The notes under the pieces are model-generated. The model saw nothing but the letters and a program-made list of their open reading frames with translations. It did no database searches and had not been told where the DNA came from. A stretch of DNA of 29,717 nucleotides from a virus. Position 1 is the stretch's first letter. Each line of letters begins with the position of its first letter. Location: positions 1-29,717 of IMG/VR virus record IMGVR_UViG_3300028025_001135. One strand, 5' to 3'. The position numbers were made by a program, and so were the translations under genes. Positions 6,014 to 12,759 of the stretch are shown in pieces.

Positions 6014-6032
6014 GTTCTAAATTAGGAACTTG
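6011..6032 (-). repeat. Inverted repeat overlapping the tRNA promoter -35
   Basis: The minus strand has CAAGTTC and GAACTTG as perfect 7-bp arms around an 8-nt loop. The second arm runs into TTGACA. It also covers the stop codon of the 63-aa gene. There is no U-run, so an operator or mRNA 3' hairpin is more likely than an intrinsic terminator. Confidence 0.5.
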
Positions 6033-6208
6033 GTAACTGGTGAGCAAGGGTCTCCGCCCTCTTCCCACTCTGCTTCTTCTTCTTCTGTCATGTATGGGTC
6101 GCCATCATGTGTGTAACAGAATGGTTCGGTAATCCAGCCTTTCTGAATACCAAAATCCATCCACTCCCAGACTTCTGTTTTGTCTGCAATGTTTTTCTTA
6201 TTGAACAT
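6017..6208 (-). CDS. Conserved small acidic phage protein, unknown
   Basis: This 63-aa protein has the sequence pattern WEWMDFGIQKGW, CYTHDGDPYMTEEEEAEWEEGGDPC and a hydrophobic end. The combination of a single THDG turn with a run of glutamates and GGDPC recurs in small proteins of actinobacterial phages, but no role is assigned. Two cysteines are present, about 24 residues apart. The ribosome site AGAGAGGG lies 7 nt before the ATG and is also the right arm of a hairpin. It is the only protein gene directly after the strong promoter at 6237-6265, before the tRNAs. Confidence 0.75.
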   Translation of the reverse strand: MFNKKNIADKTEVWEWMDFGIQKGWITEPFCYTHDGDPYMTEEEEAEWEEGGDPCSPVTKFLI

Positions 6209-6210
6209 AT

Positions 6211-6257
6211 AAAAACCCTCTCTAGGTCATGTATCAATTATACAGTACTAGAGAGGG
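6211..6257 (-). terminator. Terminator hairpin with a promoter -10 in its loop
   Basis: The minus strand has perfect 10-bp arms CCCTCTCTAG (6248-6257) and CTAGAGAGGG (6216-6225) around a 22-nt loop, followed by five T (6211-6215). Read-through RNA from the holin-like operon would form the terminator. RNA initiated at the enclosed promoter starts near 6230 and lacks the first arm. In that RNA the Shine-Dalgarno AGAGAGGG, carried by the second arm, would be free. Confidence 0.75.
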
Positions 6258-6265
6258 CTTGTCAA
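6237..6265 (-). promoter_or_regulatory. Perfect consensus sigma70 promoter
   Basis: TTGACA (6260-6265), exactly 17 nt, and TATAAT (6237-6242) on the minus strand are all consensus. The -35 is within ACTTGACAAG. It lies directly after the holin-like stop codon and drives the 63-aa gene and perhaps the tRNAs. It is interlaced with the terminator hairpin at 6211-6257. Confidence 0.9.
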
Positions 6266-6273
6266 GTATGTTT

Positions 6274-6510
6274 CTACTTCTCTGAAGGGATGTTGTCCAC
6301 AAATGCACGGTCAATTTCGTCTTCTGTAAGTTCTCCATCGTTTAGGTAGCCACGAGCAAGGTCTTCTATAACGTTAGCGACACCCATGATACCAGCAAGG
6401 AGTGCTGCCTGTACGACATCAATACCAATCGCTGCACCAGCACCTACGGTTGCTAGGGCTGAGACCAAAAACAATGAAAGCATACGCTTTGCAATCTTTA
6501 AGTAATTCAT
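6274..6510 (-). CDS. Small membrane protein, holin-like
   Basis: This 78-aa protein has two hydrophobic segments (about residues 10-31, MLSLFLVSALATVGAGAAIG, and 33-49, DVVQAALLAGIMGVANV), then an acidic helical tail with DGELTEDEIDRAF. The layout AKRM, GAAIGIDVV, LAGIMGVANVIEDLARGYL is familiar from small actinophage proteins often called holins. AAGGAGG lies 7 nt before the ATG. The start shares a base with the stop of the 59-aa membrane protein, so the pair is co-translated. Two small membrane proteins in a row suggest a holin pair, although the lysin is about 700 bases further downstream behind a terminator. Confidence 0.7.
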   Translation of the reverse strand: MNYLKIAKRMLSLFLVSALATVGAGAAIGIDVVQAALLAGIMGVANVIEDLARGYLNDGELTEDEIDRAFVDNIPSEK

Positions 6511-6689
6511 TAATCTTCCTCCTTATCTTTTGGATTTCTGAGTGGATAGGTAATCATCCATAGAACTGACGTTCCCATGATTGCCCAACCTACTACTTCT
6601 TTTGCTGAACCCTCAAGGACCAGCCACGCAACGAACATACCAAGGAGTGTCCAGGCTTGACCCAATAGGTCATTTAAAAATTTCTTCAT
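6510..6689 (-). CDS. 59-aa two-segment membrane protein, holin candidate
   Basis: This gene is shorter than 60 codons but well supported. It begins MKKFLNDLLGQAW and has two hydrophobic stretches, about residues 13-26 (TLLGMFVAWLVL) and 32-50 (VVGWAIMGTSVLWMITYPL), and a charged end (RNPKDKEED). TAATG overlaps couple it both to the PA14 gene before it and the 78-aa gene after it. AAGGAGG lies 8 nt upstream of the ATG. The hairpin topology is that of class II holins, but a partner for the anchored PA14 protein is also possible. Confidence 0.75.
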   Translation of the reverse strand: MKKFLNDLLGQAWTLLGMFVAWLVLEGSAKEVVGWAIMGTSVLWMITYPLRNPKDKEED

Positions 6690-8638
6690 TAATCTTTCCT
6701 CCTTATGCTTGATGTTCCACCTGAGCCACCTGCTGATACAGATGCTGCTGCCGATGGTGCTGCTGCAGTAAGTGCTGCTCCTGTTGCTGCATTGACTGCT
6801 GCTCCAACAGCAACAACTGCTGTCACAACAATCTTTTTAGATTCTTCTCTTACCTTTGGAGACATGTCAGAACCTACGTTACCCATAAAGTTAATTGCGT
6901 CTGCAAGGGCTACAACGGTTGCTCCAAGTACTGGCACTGCTGCTAATTCTTCGTTTACTTCAATGTCGTCTGCTTGGGCTGCAACGAATAGGGCATCAAG
7001 AGCCTCTTCATATTCTGGGGAGCCTTGCTCTGAATTTTCCAGGATTTCATTTGCTACAGATATAAGTTCTGTTACTTGCTCTTCTGAAAGGGATTGTGGG
7101 TCTACCGTCGCAACATTTACTGGTAACTCAGGTTCACTGGGTTCGGGGGACACTGGCGGCTCTGGTTCTGGTAGCGGTTCTGGGATAATTTCTGTTGGCT
7201 TTTCAATAGGTTTCGGGGTCTCTTCAGGCGTAGGTGTTGGCTCGGTAAAAGGTGGAATGGCTTGTAGTTCTTGTTGACGGACAATCAATTCCTCCTGTTT
7301 ATTTGTTACATCCAGGGATGCTACTTCAATTATACTTGCCTTTTCTGTCTGCGTAACTACTGATGTATCATAGTCTCTCTTAGCATCTGTCTGGTTACTT
7401 GTTGCTACCGATAAGTTTTGTTCTGCTGTAGAGACCTCAGCATTTGCCTGTATAATTGCTGGCAATAGTTCTGGGTTTTTAATCAATGGTGCTTCGGCAT
7501 CCTCGTCTGGGACTAGCACAATAATTTCTTCTTCTCTAAATCTAAGTTCATCTCTAAATAAAGTAATCTCGTCATAGACAATAACCTCGTCGTACACAAT
7601 CTCTTCTGTAAAGTAAGTTACCTCTTGATACCTAACGACTGGTTGATAGACTATCTCTGTTACTGTTCGTTCTCCAAACCAGGTTGCAGGAACTACTTCC
7701 ATGATACCGCCATCAACCTGTGAGTAAAGTTGTACCCATGCTCCGCCACCATTCTCATAGTAATACAAGGTGGTTGGATAAAGAATACCTGCTCTAATCC
7801 ACATAGGCTCAGAAGTTGTTCCGCCCCCACCCTTGTCTCTCCAGTCATTGATTAGTGACATTCCAGCAATAGTTAGTTTGACTCCATCATCTCCTGGTGC
7901 ATAGAAACTATACCAGTTGTCTTCTGGAACCATAATGTTTCCCTCAAATTTAACAAGAACGTCTTCGGACTTTCCAGAGTTTAGAACTAATCCACTAAAC
8001 CATTGGAAGTCAATGTTGGGTACGTTCATGCTGGCAAGCGGTGTCTCTGATTCGGTTGGTATTGGTGGGGCATTGTTGTATCCTTGTCTATTGTAGGATG
8101 TTGCTGTAAGTCCACCTGGAACTACAGTTGTAACTTCAACTGGTTCATAATCTAAATAAGGTTGCAACTCTGTGTGTGGAACTAAGATTGTTCTTGGAAC
8201 TAATTCTGTTCTTAGAACTAACTGAGTGTATGGGACCTGAACCGTATACGGCACTTGAATAATTTCCACCTGTTCTTTAGTAGGTCTTACCCAGTCAGCA
8301 TCTGGAATTAGTTTTGTGTTGTATTCTGTCTGAGCCAACTCTAGGCTTGCTTGTGCTTTAGTTAAAAGTAATTCTTTGTTCTGCACATCTATAATTTTGT
8401 TATCTAGAATTGTTTTGTTTGACTCTACCGTGGCATCTATGATAGCCTTGTTATTTACGGCTGCCTGGTATGCATCTTGAGCAATGACCAGGGCATCTTG
8501 GGCAGCACTAATCTTAGCCTGTGCTTCTGCTATAACTGCATCATACTCAGCCCTTGTTTCGGCAGAGGCTGTGGACGGAAAGAATAGGCAGGAAAAGGCT
8601 AGTAGTATTGCGAATAATAGTCTAGGGGTCTTATTAAT
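6689..8638 (-). CDS. Exported, membrane-anchored PA14-domain protein (AUU start)
   Basis: The frame extends upstream of the GTG at 8386 to an ATT at 8638 with GAGGAG 8 nt before it; this start gives 649 aa with a classic signal peptide (residues 1-26, basic start, LLFAILLAFSCLFF, cleavage after ASA). No ATG, GTG or TTG occurs in frame between the upstream stop and the signal peptide. Then follow a coiled coil (about 27-113), a beta-repeat of VPYT/VPRT/VPHT units (120-169), a PA14-like domain (206-319: NWYSFYAPGDDGVKL, NDWRDKGGGG), a second tyrosine-rich beta repeat (324-377), a second coiled coil (389-462), a Pro-rich linker (463-509), an acidic helical part, an Ala/Val membrane segment (about 602-629) and a basic tail IRRKD. 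PA14 domains bind carbohydrate or act as spacers in adhesins. I infer a surface-displayed stalk with a PA14 head, made in the infected cell; receptor masking or cell adhesion is possible. A virion fibre is less likely because of the signal peptide. Confidence 0.8.
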   Translation of the reverse strand: MNKTPRLLFAILLAFSCLFFPSTASAETRAEYDAVIAEAQAKISAAQDALVIAQDAYQAAVNNKAIIDATVESNKTILDNKIIDVQNKELLLTKAQASLELAQTEYNTKLIPDADWVRPTKEQVEIIQVPYTVQVPYTQLVLRTELVPRTILVPHTELQPYLDYEPVEVTTVVPGGLTATSYNRQGYNNAPPIPTESETPLASMNVPNIDFQWFSGLVLNSGKSEDVLVKFEGNIMVPEDNWYSFYAPGDDGVKLTIAGMSLINDWRDKGGGGTTSEPMWIRAGILYPTTLYYYENGGGAWVQLYSQVDGGIMEVVPATWFGERTVTEIVYQPVVRYQEVTYFTEEIVYDEVIVYDEITLFRDELRFREEEIIVLVPDEDAEAPLIKNPELLPAIIQANAEVSTAEQNLSVATSNQTDAKRDYDTSVVTQTEKASIIEVASLDVTNKQEELIVRQQELQAIPPFTEPTPTPEETPKPIEKPTEIIPEPLPEPEPPVSPEPSEPELPVNVATVDPQSLSEEQVTELISVANEILENSEQGSPEYEEALDALFVAAQADDIEVNEELAAVPVLGATVVALADAINFMGNVGSDMSPKVREESKKIVVTAVVAVGAAVNAATGAALTAAAPSAAASVSAGGSGGTSSIRRKD

Positions 8639-8652
8639 TTGTTTTTCTCCTC
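8636..8652 (-). promoter_or_regulatory. Ribosome binding site with AUU start codon
   Basis: GAGGAG (8647-8652, minus strand) is followed after 8 nt by ATT AAT AAG (from 8638). The spacing is ideal and the signal peptide begins right there, so AUU is the most likely start. AUU starts are known from infC and depend on initiation factor 3 levels. A single-base error of an original ATG would look the same. Confidence 0.6.
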
Positions 8653-8674
8653 GTTGGAAATGTCCAACAAGAAT

Positions 8675-8703
8675 ATTATACCATTATATTACGTTAATGT
8701 TAA
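8675..8703 (-). promoter_or_regulatory. Promoter for the PA14/holin operon
   Basis: TATAAT (8675-8680) with TGG directly upstream forms an extended -10; TTAACA (8698-8703, one mismatch to TTGACA) is 17 nt upstream. It overlaps the last codons of the large terminase gene and leaves a leader of about 30 nt before the AUU start. Confidence 0.7.
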
Positions 8704-10480
8704 ACTGTTTAAAGTAGGATTCAAGGTCTTTATCTGCTGGTTTGTTGCGTTGAACGATGTCACGCTTATCAAACTCGTGTAATTCTTCTGTTGGTCTCCT
8801 GTCACGGAATGTATGTATCTCTACCATCTGGTTGTTGTCCCTTGCTGTGTGGGAGATAGCACCAAAGATAGCACCACAAACAGCGTCTGCAAGGTCCTTG
8901 GAGGACTTTCTGGGGTGGTCTACACGATTACCCTTCATAATTTTCAACTCCGTTAGTTCTTCAAACAGAAGGTCGATGGCTGGTAGGGCTAGTCGTTCCT
9001 CATAAACAAGCATAGCCATATCTTCGTAGTGCTTCTTAGCAACAGAAACAGTCTCAGTCTTTATACCAACAGACTTCAATTCGTTCTGGATATCAAATGA
9101 CTGCCAGCGGTCGAAGGAGACCATTCCCAAATCAAAGCCTAGTCTGCGTAGGTTCTGAATCCACTGCTTTACTTCTGAAAGGTTAACAGGACCTTCAATC
9201 TTTGGCTCCCAATATACTACTGCATCTACCACTACGATAGGCATTACTTGTTGATAGTCCTTAACTACCTGAACATTTACCCACTTCTCAACGTGAGCAA
9301 TAGCCACAGCACACTTGTCGTGGCGTTGTGCAAGGTCAGCGTGAACAAAGTATTTCTTGTCTGGGTCTGGCTTGAATGAGTCCATAAAACTTTTGTTAGA
9401 GTCAATTGGGTTTACGATTGTCATACAGGCACGAATCTTTTCTTGCTGCTTGAAGAACGCATCTGACATGTAGGTTGGTACGCAAGCAAAACGTTGCATG
9501 GCATCACCAAGGTCTGTATAAAATGCCAACTTGAAGTCGTCAATCTTACGAGTAGGGTTTACTACCCACGTCGGTCTTTTAATAGCAAACATTCCTGGAA
9601 ACTTGTAGGAGAGGATTGTATCTTCGTCCCACTCAATCTCAAGGGTGTTTCCTTCTGCATCTTCTGGTAGGTCTGGATTCATAACAAACTTGTGATGCTT
9701 TGTGATAACTTCTTTCTCTGCAATCACCGCATCGTATCTCTGGGAGATAAAGTCTCCAGGGTAACGTGGGAAGGATAGCAGGGCTACCTTACCTAGGTCG
9801 GGGAAGCGAGAGTCCACAGAAGCACGGAAGGCTTTGTAGATGTTGTCAGCAGTCTTACCTTGGTCGTTACCAGTTCCAACCTCTTGAGCAAAACCAGAAA
9901 TCTCGTCAAGTACTGCTAGGATAAGGTTCAGACCTTCGTGAGACTCACGCTCTGAGTGACCAGAGTAAACTGTGATGGCTTGGTCAAACTCAATGCTGTC
10001 TGCCTTGGCATAGAACTTTCCAGCAAACCAAGGAGAGCGTTCAATCTTATTCTTGAAGCCTTTGAAGAAAACGTTCTTAGCCTGTTGTGCGTTGATAGCG
10101 ATGTTGATAATGTCAATAGCATCTCCTGTTGGCTTACCAAAGTAGCGAGCAGGGTCTTTAAGGCAAAGTAGTTTATAAACGATGTAGCAACATGCTACTG
10201 TGGAAACGAAGTCCTTACCAGAACCCTTTCCTAGTTGTAGGATAACTTCATTCTTAGTATACTTATTGTAGTATCTACGACCTTCTGTATCCCCCATGAT
10301 TTCAATGACTTCTTCTAGTTTGTAGATTTGGCTCATAGCCTCTACAATGTCGTACTGAATTTGTGATAGTGGTGGTTGCTGTAGATAGTCTTCACCCTCA
10401 ACAAATGTTTTAACGTCTACTGGAACTTCAGCAAAGACGTTGCTTTTCAGTACCTCAAAGAACTCATTGAACATTGACAA
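8684..10480 (-). CDS. terL: Terminase large subunit
   Basis: This 598-aa protein is the DNA-packaging motor. The N-terminal ATPase has Walker A GKGSGKD (84-90) and Walker B LILAVLDEIS with D192-E193. The C-terminal RNase H-like nuclease shows the acidic residues D382 (FVHADLAQRHD), D457 (VSFDRW) and D532 (DLADAVCGA). Length and order match the family. Two starts are possible: TTG at 10480 has AGGAAG at 9 nt, while the ATG at 10474 is too far from it, so I prefer the TTG. It overlaps the small terminase-like gene by 17 nt. The C-terminus ends in the promoter of the PA14 operon. Confidence 0.95.
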   Translation of the reverse strand: MSMFNEFFEVLKSNVFAEVPVDVKTFVEGEDYLQQPPLSQIQYDIVEAMSQIYKLEEVIEIMGDTEGRRYYNKYTKNEVILQLGKGSGKDFVSTVACCYIVYKLLCLKDPARYFGKPTGDAIDIINIAINAQQAKNVFFKGFKNKIERSPWFAGKFYAKADSIEFDQAITVYSGHSERESHEGLNLILAVLDEISGFAQEVGTGNDQGKTADNIYKAFRASVDSRFPDLGKVALLSFPRYPGDFISQRYDAVIAEKEVITKHHKFVMNPDLPEDAEGNTLEIEWDEDTILSYKFPGMFAIKRPTWVVNPTRKIDDFKLAFYTDLGDAMQRFACVPTYMSDAFFKQQEKIRACMTIVNPIDSNKSFMDSFKPDPDKKYFVHADLAQRHDKCAVAIAHVEKWVNVQVVKDYQQVMPIVVVDAVVYWEPKIEGPVNLSEVKQWIQNLRRLGFDLGMVSFDRWQSFDIQNELKSVGIKTETVSVAKKHYEDMAMLVYEERLALPAIDLLFEELTELKIMKGNRVDHPRKSSKDLADAVCGAIFGAISHTARDNNQMVEIHTFRDRRPTEELHEFDKRDIVQRNKPADKDLESYFKQFNINVI

Positions 10481-10997
10481 TAGTTATTACTTCCTGTTCC
10501 CTAGATACTTGAGAAAGCCTACGCATAATCTCGTCTCGTACCTGTGGATACTCGCTTGCAATATCTCTAAGAATACCAACAAGGATATCCTGCTTGCGTT
10601 CAATCTCTAGCATTTCTTCTGCGAGTTCTTTGTTCTCAAGTAGACCAGCCTTCTGTAGCATGTCTATACGAGTCTTCTCTAGGTCCATCACAAGTTTAAT
10701 ACCTGCGGTCTTAGCCCCTAGATTGGCTGTGGTAGTTGCATCGTCAATTACTTCGTATGCTTTACTAATTAGTTTGTTATAGTGCGTATCTGCTCCCACC
10801 AGGGCTTCCTTAGCCCTAGCACGGATAGCAGCATTGTCTGAAGCCATCACACGCCATTGGTTAATGTGTGCGACTACCTTTTGTCTTGGTAGAGCAAGTT
10901 CCTTAGAGATGGCTGTTGGCTCTTCGCCTTGGAGATATTTCTCCACAACCTTGTTCATCTCGTCAAGATGTTCTACCGTTAAGTCTTCAATCGACAA
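10464..10997 (-). CDS. Probable terminase small subunit
   Basis: This 177-aa, largely helical protein begins with a helix-turn-helix-like segment (about residues 15-50: MNKVVEKYLQGEEPTAISKE, ALPRQKVVAHINQW), followed by long helices (KLVMDLEKTRIDMLQKAGLLENKELAEE) suited to oligomerisation. Position directly before terL with overlapping ends, size and HTH plus helical layout all fit a small terminase that recognises the packaging site. The sequence itself is not strongly diagnostic to me. The start is TTG at 10997, preceded by purine-rich GGGGAAGG and AAGAAG. Confidence 0.7.
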   Translation of the reverse strand: MSIEDLTVEHLDEMNKVVEKYLQGEEPTAISKELALPRQKVVAHINQWRVMASDNAAIRARAKEALVGADTHYNKLISKAYEVIDDATTTANLGAKTAGIKLVMDLEKTRIDMLQKAGLLENKELAEEMLEIERKQDILVGILRDIASEYPQVRDEIMRRLSQVSREQEVITIVNVQ

Positions 10998-11274
10998 TCT
11001 TCTTACGCCTTCCCCTGCGAGCAGGAATTCTTTTCACTCTCTCAATTGCAAATGAGCAGTACTGTCCTGACGTTGCTTTTTGCACTTCAAAGCAGTCTAT
11101 CCACATTGCACCAGTCTCAGTATTAGTAACAACACTGTCGAACTTGAACTTACGCCCATGCTCGTCCTGTATCTTAATTATATCACCCTTGACGATTGTG
11201 AATGTGCCTACCTGAAGTTCGTATACACGAGAGAATTTAGTTGGTCCTGGCTTAGTTTTTCTGCGACTAATCAT
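10987..11274 (-). CDS. Conserved small basic phage protein (DUF7246-like)
   Basis: This 95-aa protein has a beta-rich centre (VYELQVGTFTIVKGDIIKIQDEHGRKFKFDSVVTN in two halves) and ends with RVKRIPARRGRRKK, a strongly basic tail suited to nucleic-acid binding. The pattern of a KGD turn in an SH3-like barrel followed by an RIP-RRGRR tail is known in many actinophages next to terminase genes, with no proven role. It sits between the lipoprotein and the small terminase and shares overlaps with both. Confidence 0.7.
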   Translation of the reverse strand: MISRRKTKPGPTKFSRVYELQVGTFTIVKGDIIKIQDEHGRKFKFDSVVTNTETGAMWIDCFEVQKATSGQYCSFAIERVKRIPARRGRRKKIVD

Positions 11275-11750
11275 TAGTTAGGAAGTTCCAACTTCTCGTC
11301 TACCGAAAATACTAGGGCTACCTGTTCTCCAGGATTTACCTTTAGGTCTGCAATCCCCTTGTCAGCGTAAGTCCAGTCCTTATCTGGTGTACGAATCAGC
11401 AATGCCCAGTATGCAAACATTGCTGGCATCTCCTCGCACTTCTCAACATATGAATCTTGGTCTTTGCTAACAACTGGAGTGACCGCATCTGGAAGACCAT
11501 TTACACGACATACAATCTGCAGACCGTACTTGTCTGTTCCAGCAACAGAGTATCCTGCAAGATTGAAAGCAGTCATTGCTTCAATTTCAGAACCTGCGGC
11601 AACACAGGTCTGTGTCTTCTCACTCTTTAGTGATTGGAAGTCAACAATAACTGTTACGCAATTGTCTGGACTTACAACGTTCTGCTGAGTTACACAACCT
11701 GTGGTGGCTAAAGCCAAACCTAGGGCTAGTGCTATGGCTGTATTTTTCAT
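11274..11750 (-). CDS. Exported lipoprotein, possibly DUF4430-like
   Basis: I place the start at the ATG at 11750, because it begins a lipoprotein signal peptide (MKNTAIALALGLALATTGC) with the lipidated cysteine at residue 19 and has AAGGA upstream; the longer frame to 11816 has no such logic. The protein is then 158 aa. The mature part has five further cysteines and a pattern (MTAFNLAGYSVAGTDKYG, IVCRVNGLPDAV, YWALLIRTPDKDWTYADKGI) resembling DUF4430 domains, which relate to cobalamin-binding proteins; that match is moderate. Phage-encoded lipoproteins in other systems block DNA entry by later phages, so superinfection exclusion is a candidate role. The ATGA overlap couples it to the HTH gene. 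Confidence 0.75.
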   Translation of the reverse strand: MKNTAIALALGLALATTGCVTQQNVVSPDNCVTVIVDFQSLKSEKTQTCVAAGSEIEAMTAFNLAGYSVAGTDKYGLQIVCRVNGLPDAVTPVVSKDQDSYVEKCEEMPAMFAYWALLIRTPDKDWTYADKGIADLKVNPGEQVALVFSVDEKLELPN

Positions 11751-11902
11751 CGTTTTGATTTCCTTAATCCGAACTTGGCTAGATATACATAGATAGTTTC
11801 TACGCTCGTGCCACATTCTTTTGCAATATCTTGAGGCGTTTTCTTATCTAGGTGGTAACGCTTCTTTAACCACGCTTCACTAGTATACAACTTATTTGCC
11901 AT
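11747..11902 (-). CDS. Small helix-turn-helix protein
   Basis: The ATG at 11902 gives a 51-aa protein that is almost entirely one HTH: SEAWLKKRYHLDKKTPQDIAKE, then CGTSVETIYVYLAKFGLRKSKR, divided by the turn after the first helix. The longer frame from 11977 runs through the resolvase gene and lacks a ribosome site. Small homeodomain-like HTH proteins of this kind occur in phages as free-standing DNA-binding units or as remnants of homing endonucleases. It starts 4 nt after the resolvase stop; the ribosome site is weak. Confidence 0.7.
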   Translation of the reverse strand: MANKLYTSEAWLKKRYHLDKKTPQDIAKECGTSVETIYVYLAKFGLRKSKR

Positions 11903-11906
11903 GATG

Positions 11907-12482
11907 TCAATACCCAAAAGCCTTATCCCAATTAGACAAAGCCCAGTGACCAATTGCACACGCATCTGCAACATCATCGTCGTCTAGTTGTTTGTCGTAA
12001 TTAATATTAATAAAGTTAATTGTTCTCTGCTTGCGAACCTTACGCTCTTCGCCCTTGAACCAGGAAACAGACTTGCCTGGATTCTTCTTTTGAATCTCAT
12101 GCTTTTCTTCTTTAGTTAGTTTCTTATTACCAATAAAGTTCTGCCAAGTCATGGGTGAGACTGAGCCAATCTTCTTTACCCCAGACATAGAAGCAGCCCC
12201 AAGTAAGGCTCCCTGGACCATAGCCAGTTGAGCAGCAGTCTTAGGGCTGTTCATAAATACTGTGTGTTCAATTATAACTGCTTCAAAATTAAAGTTATCA
12301 AAGAATGCTTTAGTCTTTCTAGCAGCATCCATAACCTTATCGTATGTGTGTAAGCCTTCAAAGTTAATCTTGCCACAGGCAATAATCTTTTTGTCTTCGA
12401 AGATAGCAAACGCAAGACTATTTGTACTAGCGTCAATGGCACAGAATTGTTTTGGCTTCTTAATCAAATTCAATTTTACCAT
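11907..12482 (-). CDS. RuvC-like Holliday junction resolvase
   Basis: I start at the ATG at 12482 (191 aa), because AAGGG lies 8 nt before it. The RNase H-fold acidic residues are visible: D17 in FCAIDASTNS, E72 in VIIEHTVFMNSP, and D170/D173 in LDDDDVADACAIGHWAL. The segment KKIGSVSPMTWQNFIG and the basic stretch KGEERKVRKQR are also typical of phage RuvC relatives. It would cut four-way junctions or branched DNA made by the RecA-like protein before packaging. It starts inside the Zn-finger gene and precedes the terminase operon. Confidence 0.85.
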   Translation of the reverse strand: MVKLNLIKKPKQFCAIDASTNSLAFAIFEDKKIIACGKINFEGLHTYDKVMDAARKTKAFFDNFNFEAVIIEHTVFMNSPKTAAQLAMVQGALLGAASMSGVKKIGSVSPMTWQNFIGNKKLTKEEKHEIQKKNPGKSVSWFKGEERKVRKQRTINFININYDKQLDDDDVADACAIGHWALSNWDKAFGY

Positions 12483-12759
12483 TGGCAATACCCTTAATCT
12501 GTTTTAGTATTTGATTTACTTCATCTGGATTTGCTTCACAGTTCAAGCAGGTCTGACTATCATTATAGGCTGACATCTGCTTACCACAAGACTTACACGG
12601 TCTTGCTTTACCCTGACGCTTTTTTACCTTATCCCGATTATACTTCTCAAGAATCTTCTCTTTAGTTGCTTCTTCCCTACACAGGGCAGAGCAGTATATC
12701 TGGTAAGATAACTTAGTATTGAATTGGTTATCGCAATAACTACAGTGTTTGCTTTTCAT
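12460..12759 (-). CDS. Zinc-knuckle protein with two cysteine clusters
   Basis: This 99-aa protein has two zinc sites: C6-x2-C9 with C23-x3-C27 (CSYCDNQF, YCSALCREEA) and C54/C57 with C71/C74 (CKSCGKQM, CLNCEA), separated by a basic helical linker (KEKILEKYNRDKVKKRQGK). Such proteins are frequent in phages near recombination genes and probably bind DNA, RNA or protein partners. I do not know a defined function. It overlaps the Cas4-like gene by 20 nt and the resolvase by 23 nt, so it belongs to the same recombination operon. Confidence 0.75.
   Translation of the reverse strand: MKSKHCSYCDNQFNTKLSYQIYCSALCREEATKEKILEKYNRDKVKKRQGKARPCKSCGKQMSAYNDSQTCLNCEANPDEVNQILKQIKGIANGKIEFD

Noticed and set aside
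6705-7277. A 190-codon plus-strand open frame opposite the PA14 gene
   Set aside because: It is antisense to Ala- and Pro-rich repeats of a strong minus-strand gene, has low-complexity Ser/Ala/Thr/Gly content and no ribosome site.
11751-11816. Upstream extension of the lipoprotein gene by 22 codons
   Set aside because: It overlaps the HTH gene, has no ribosome site and would bury the lipoprotein signal peptide internally.
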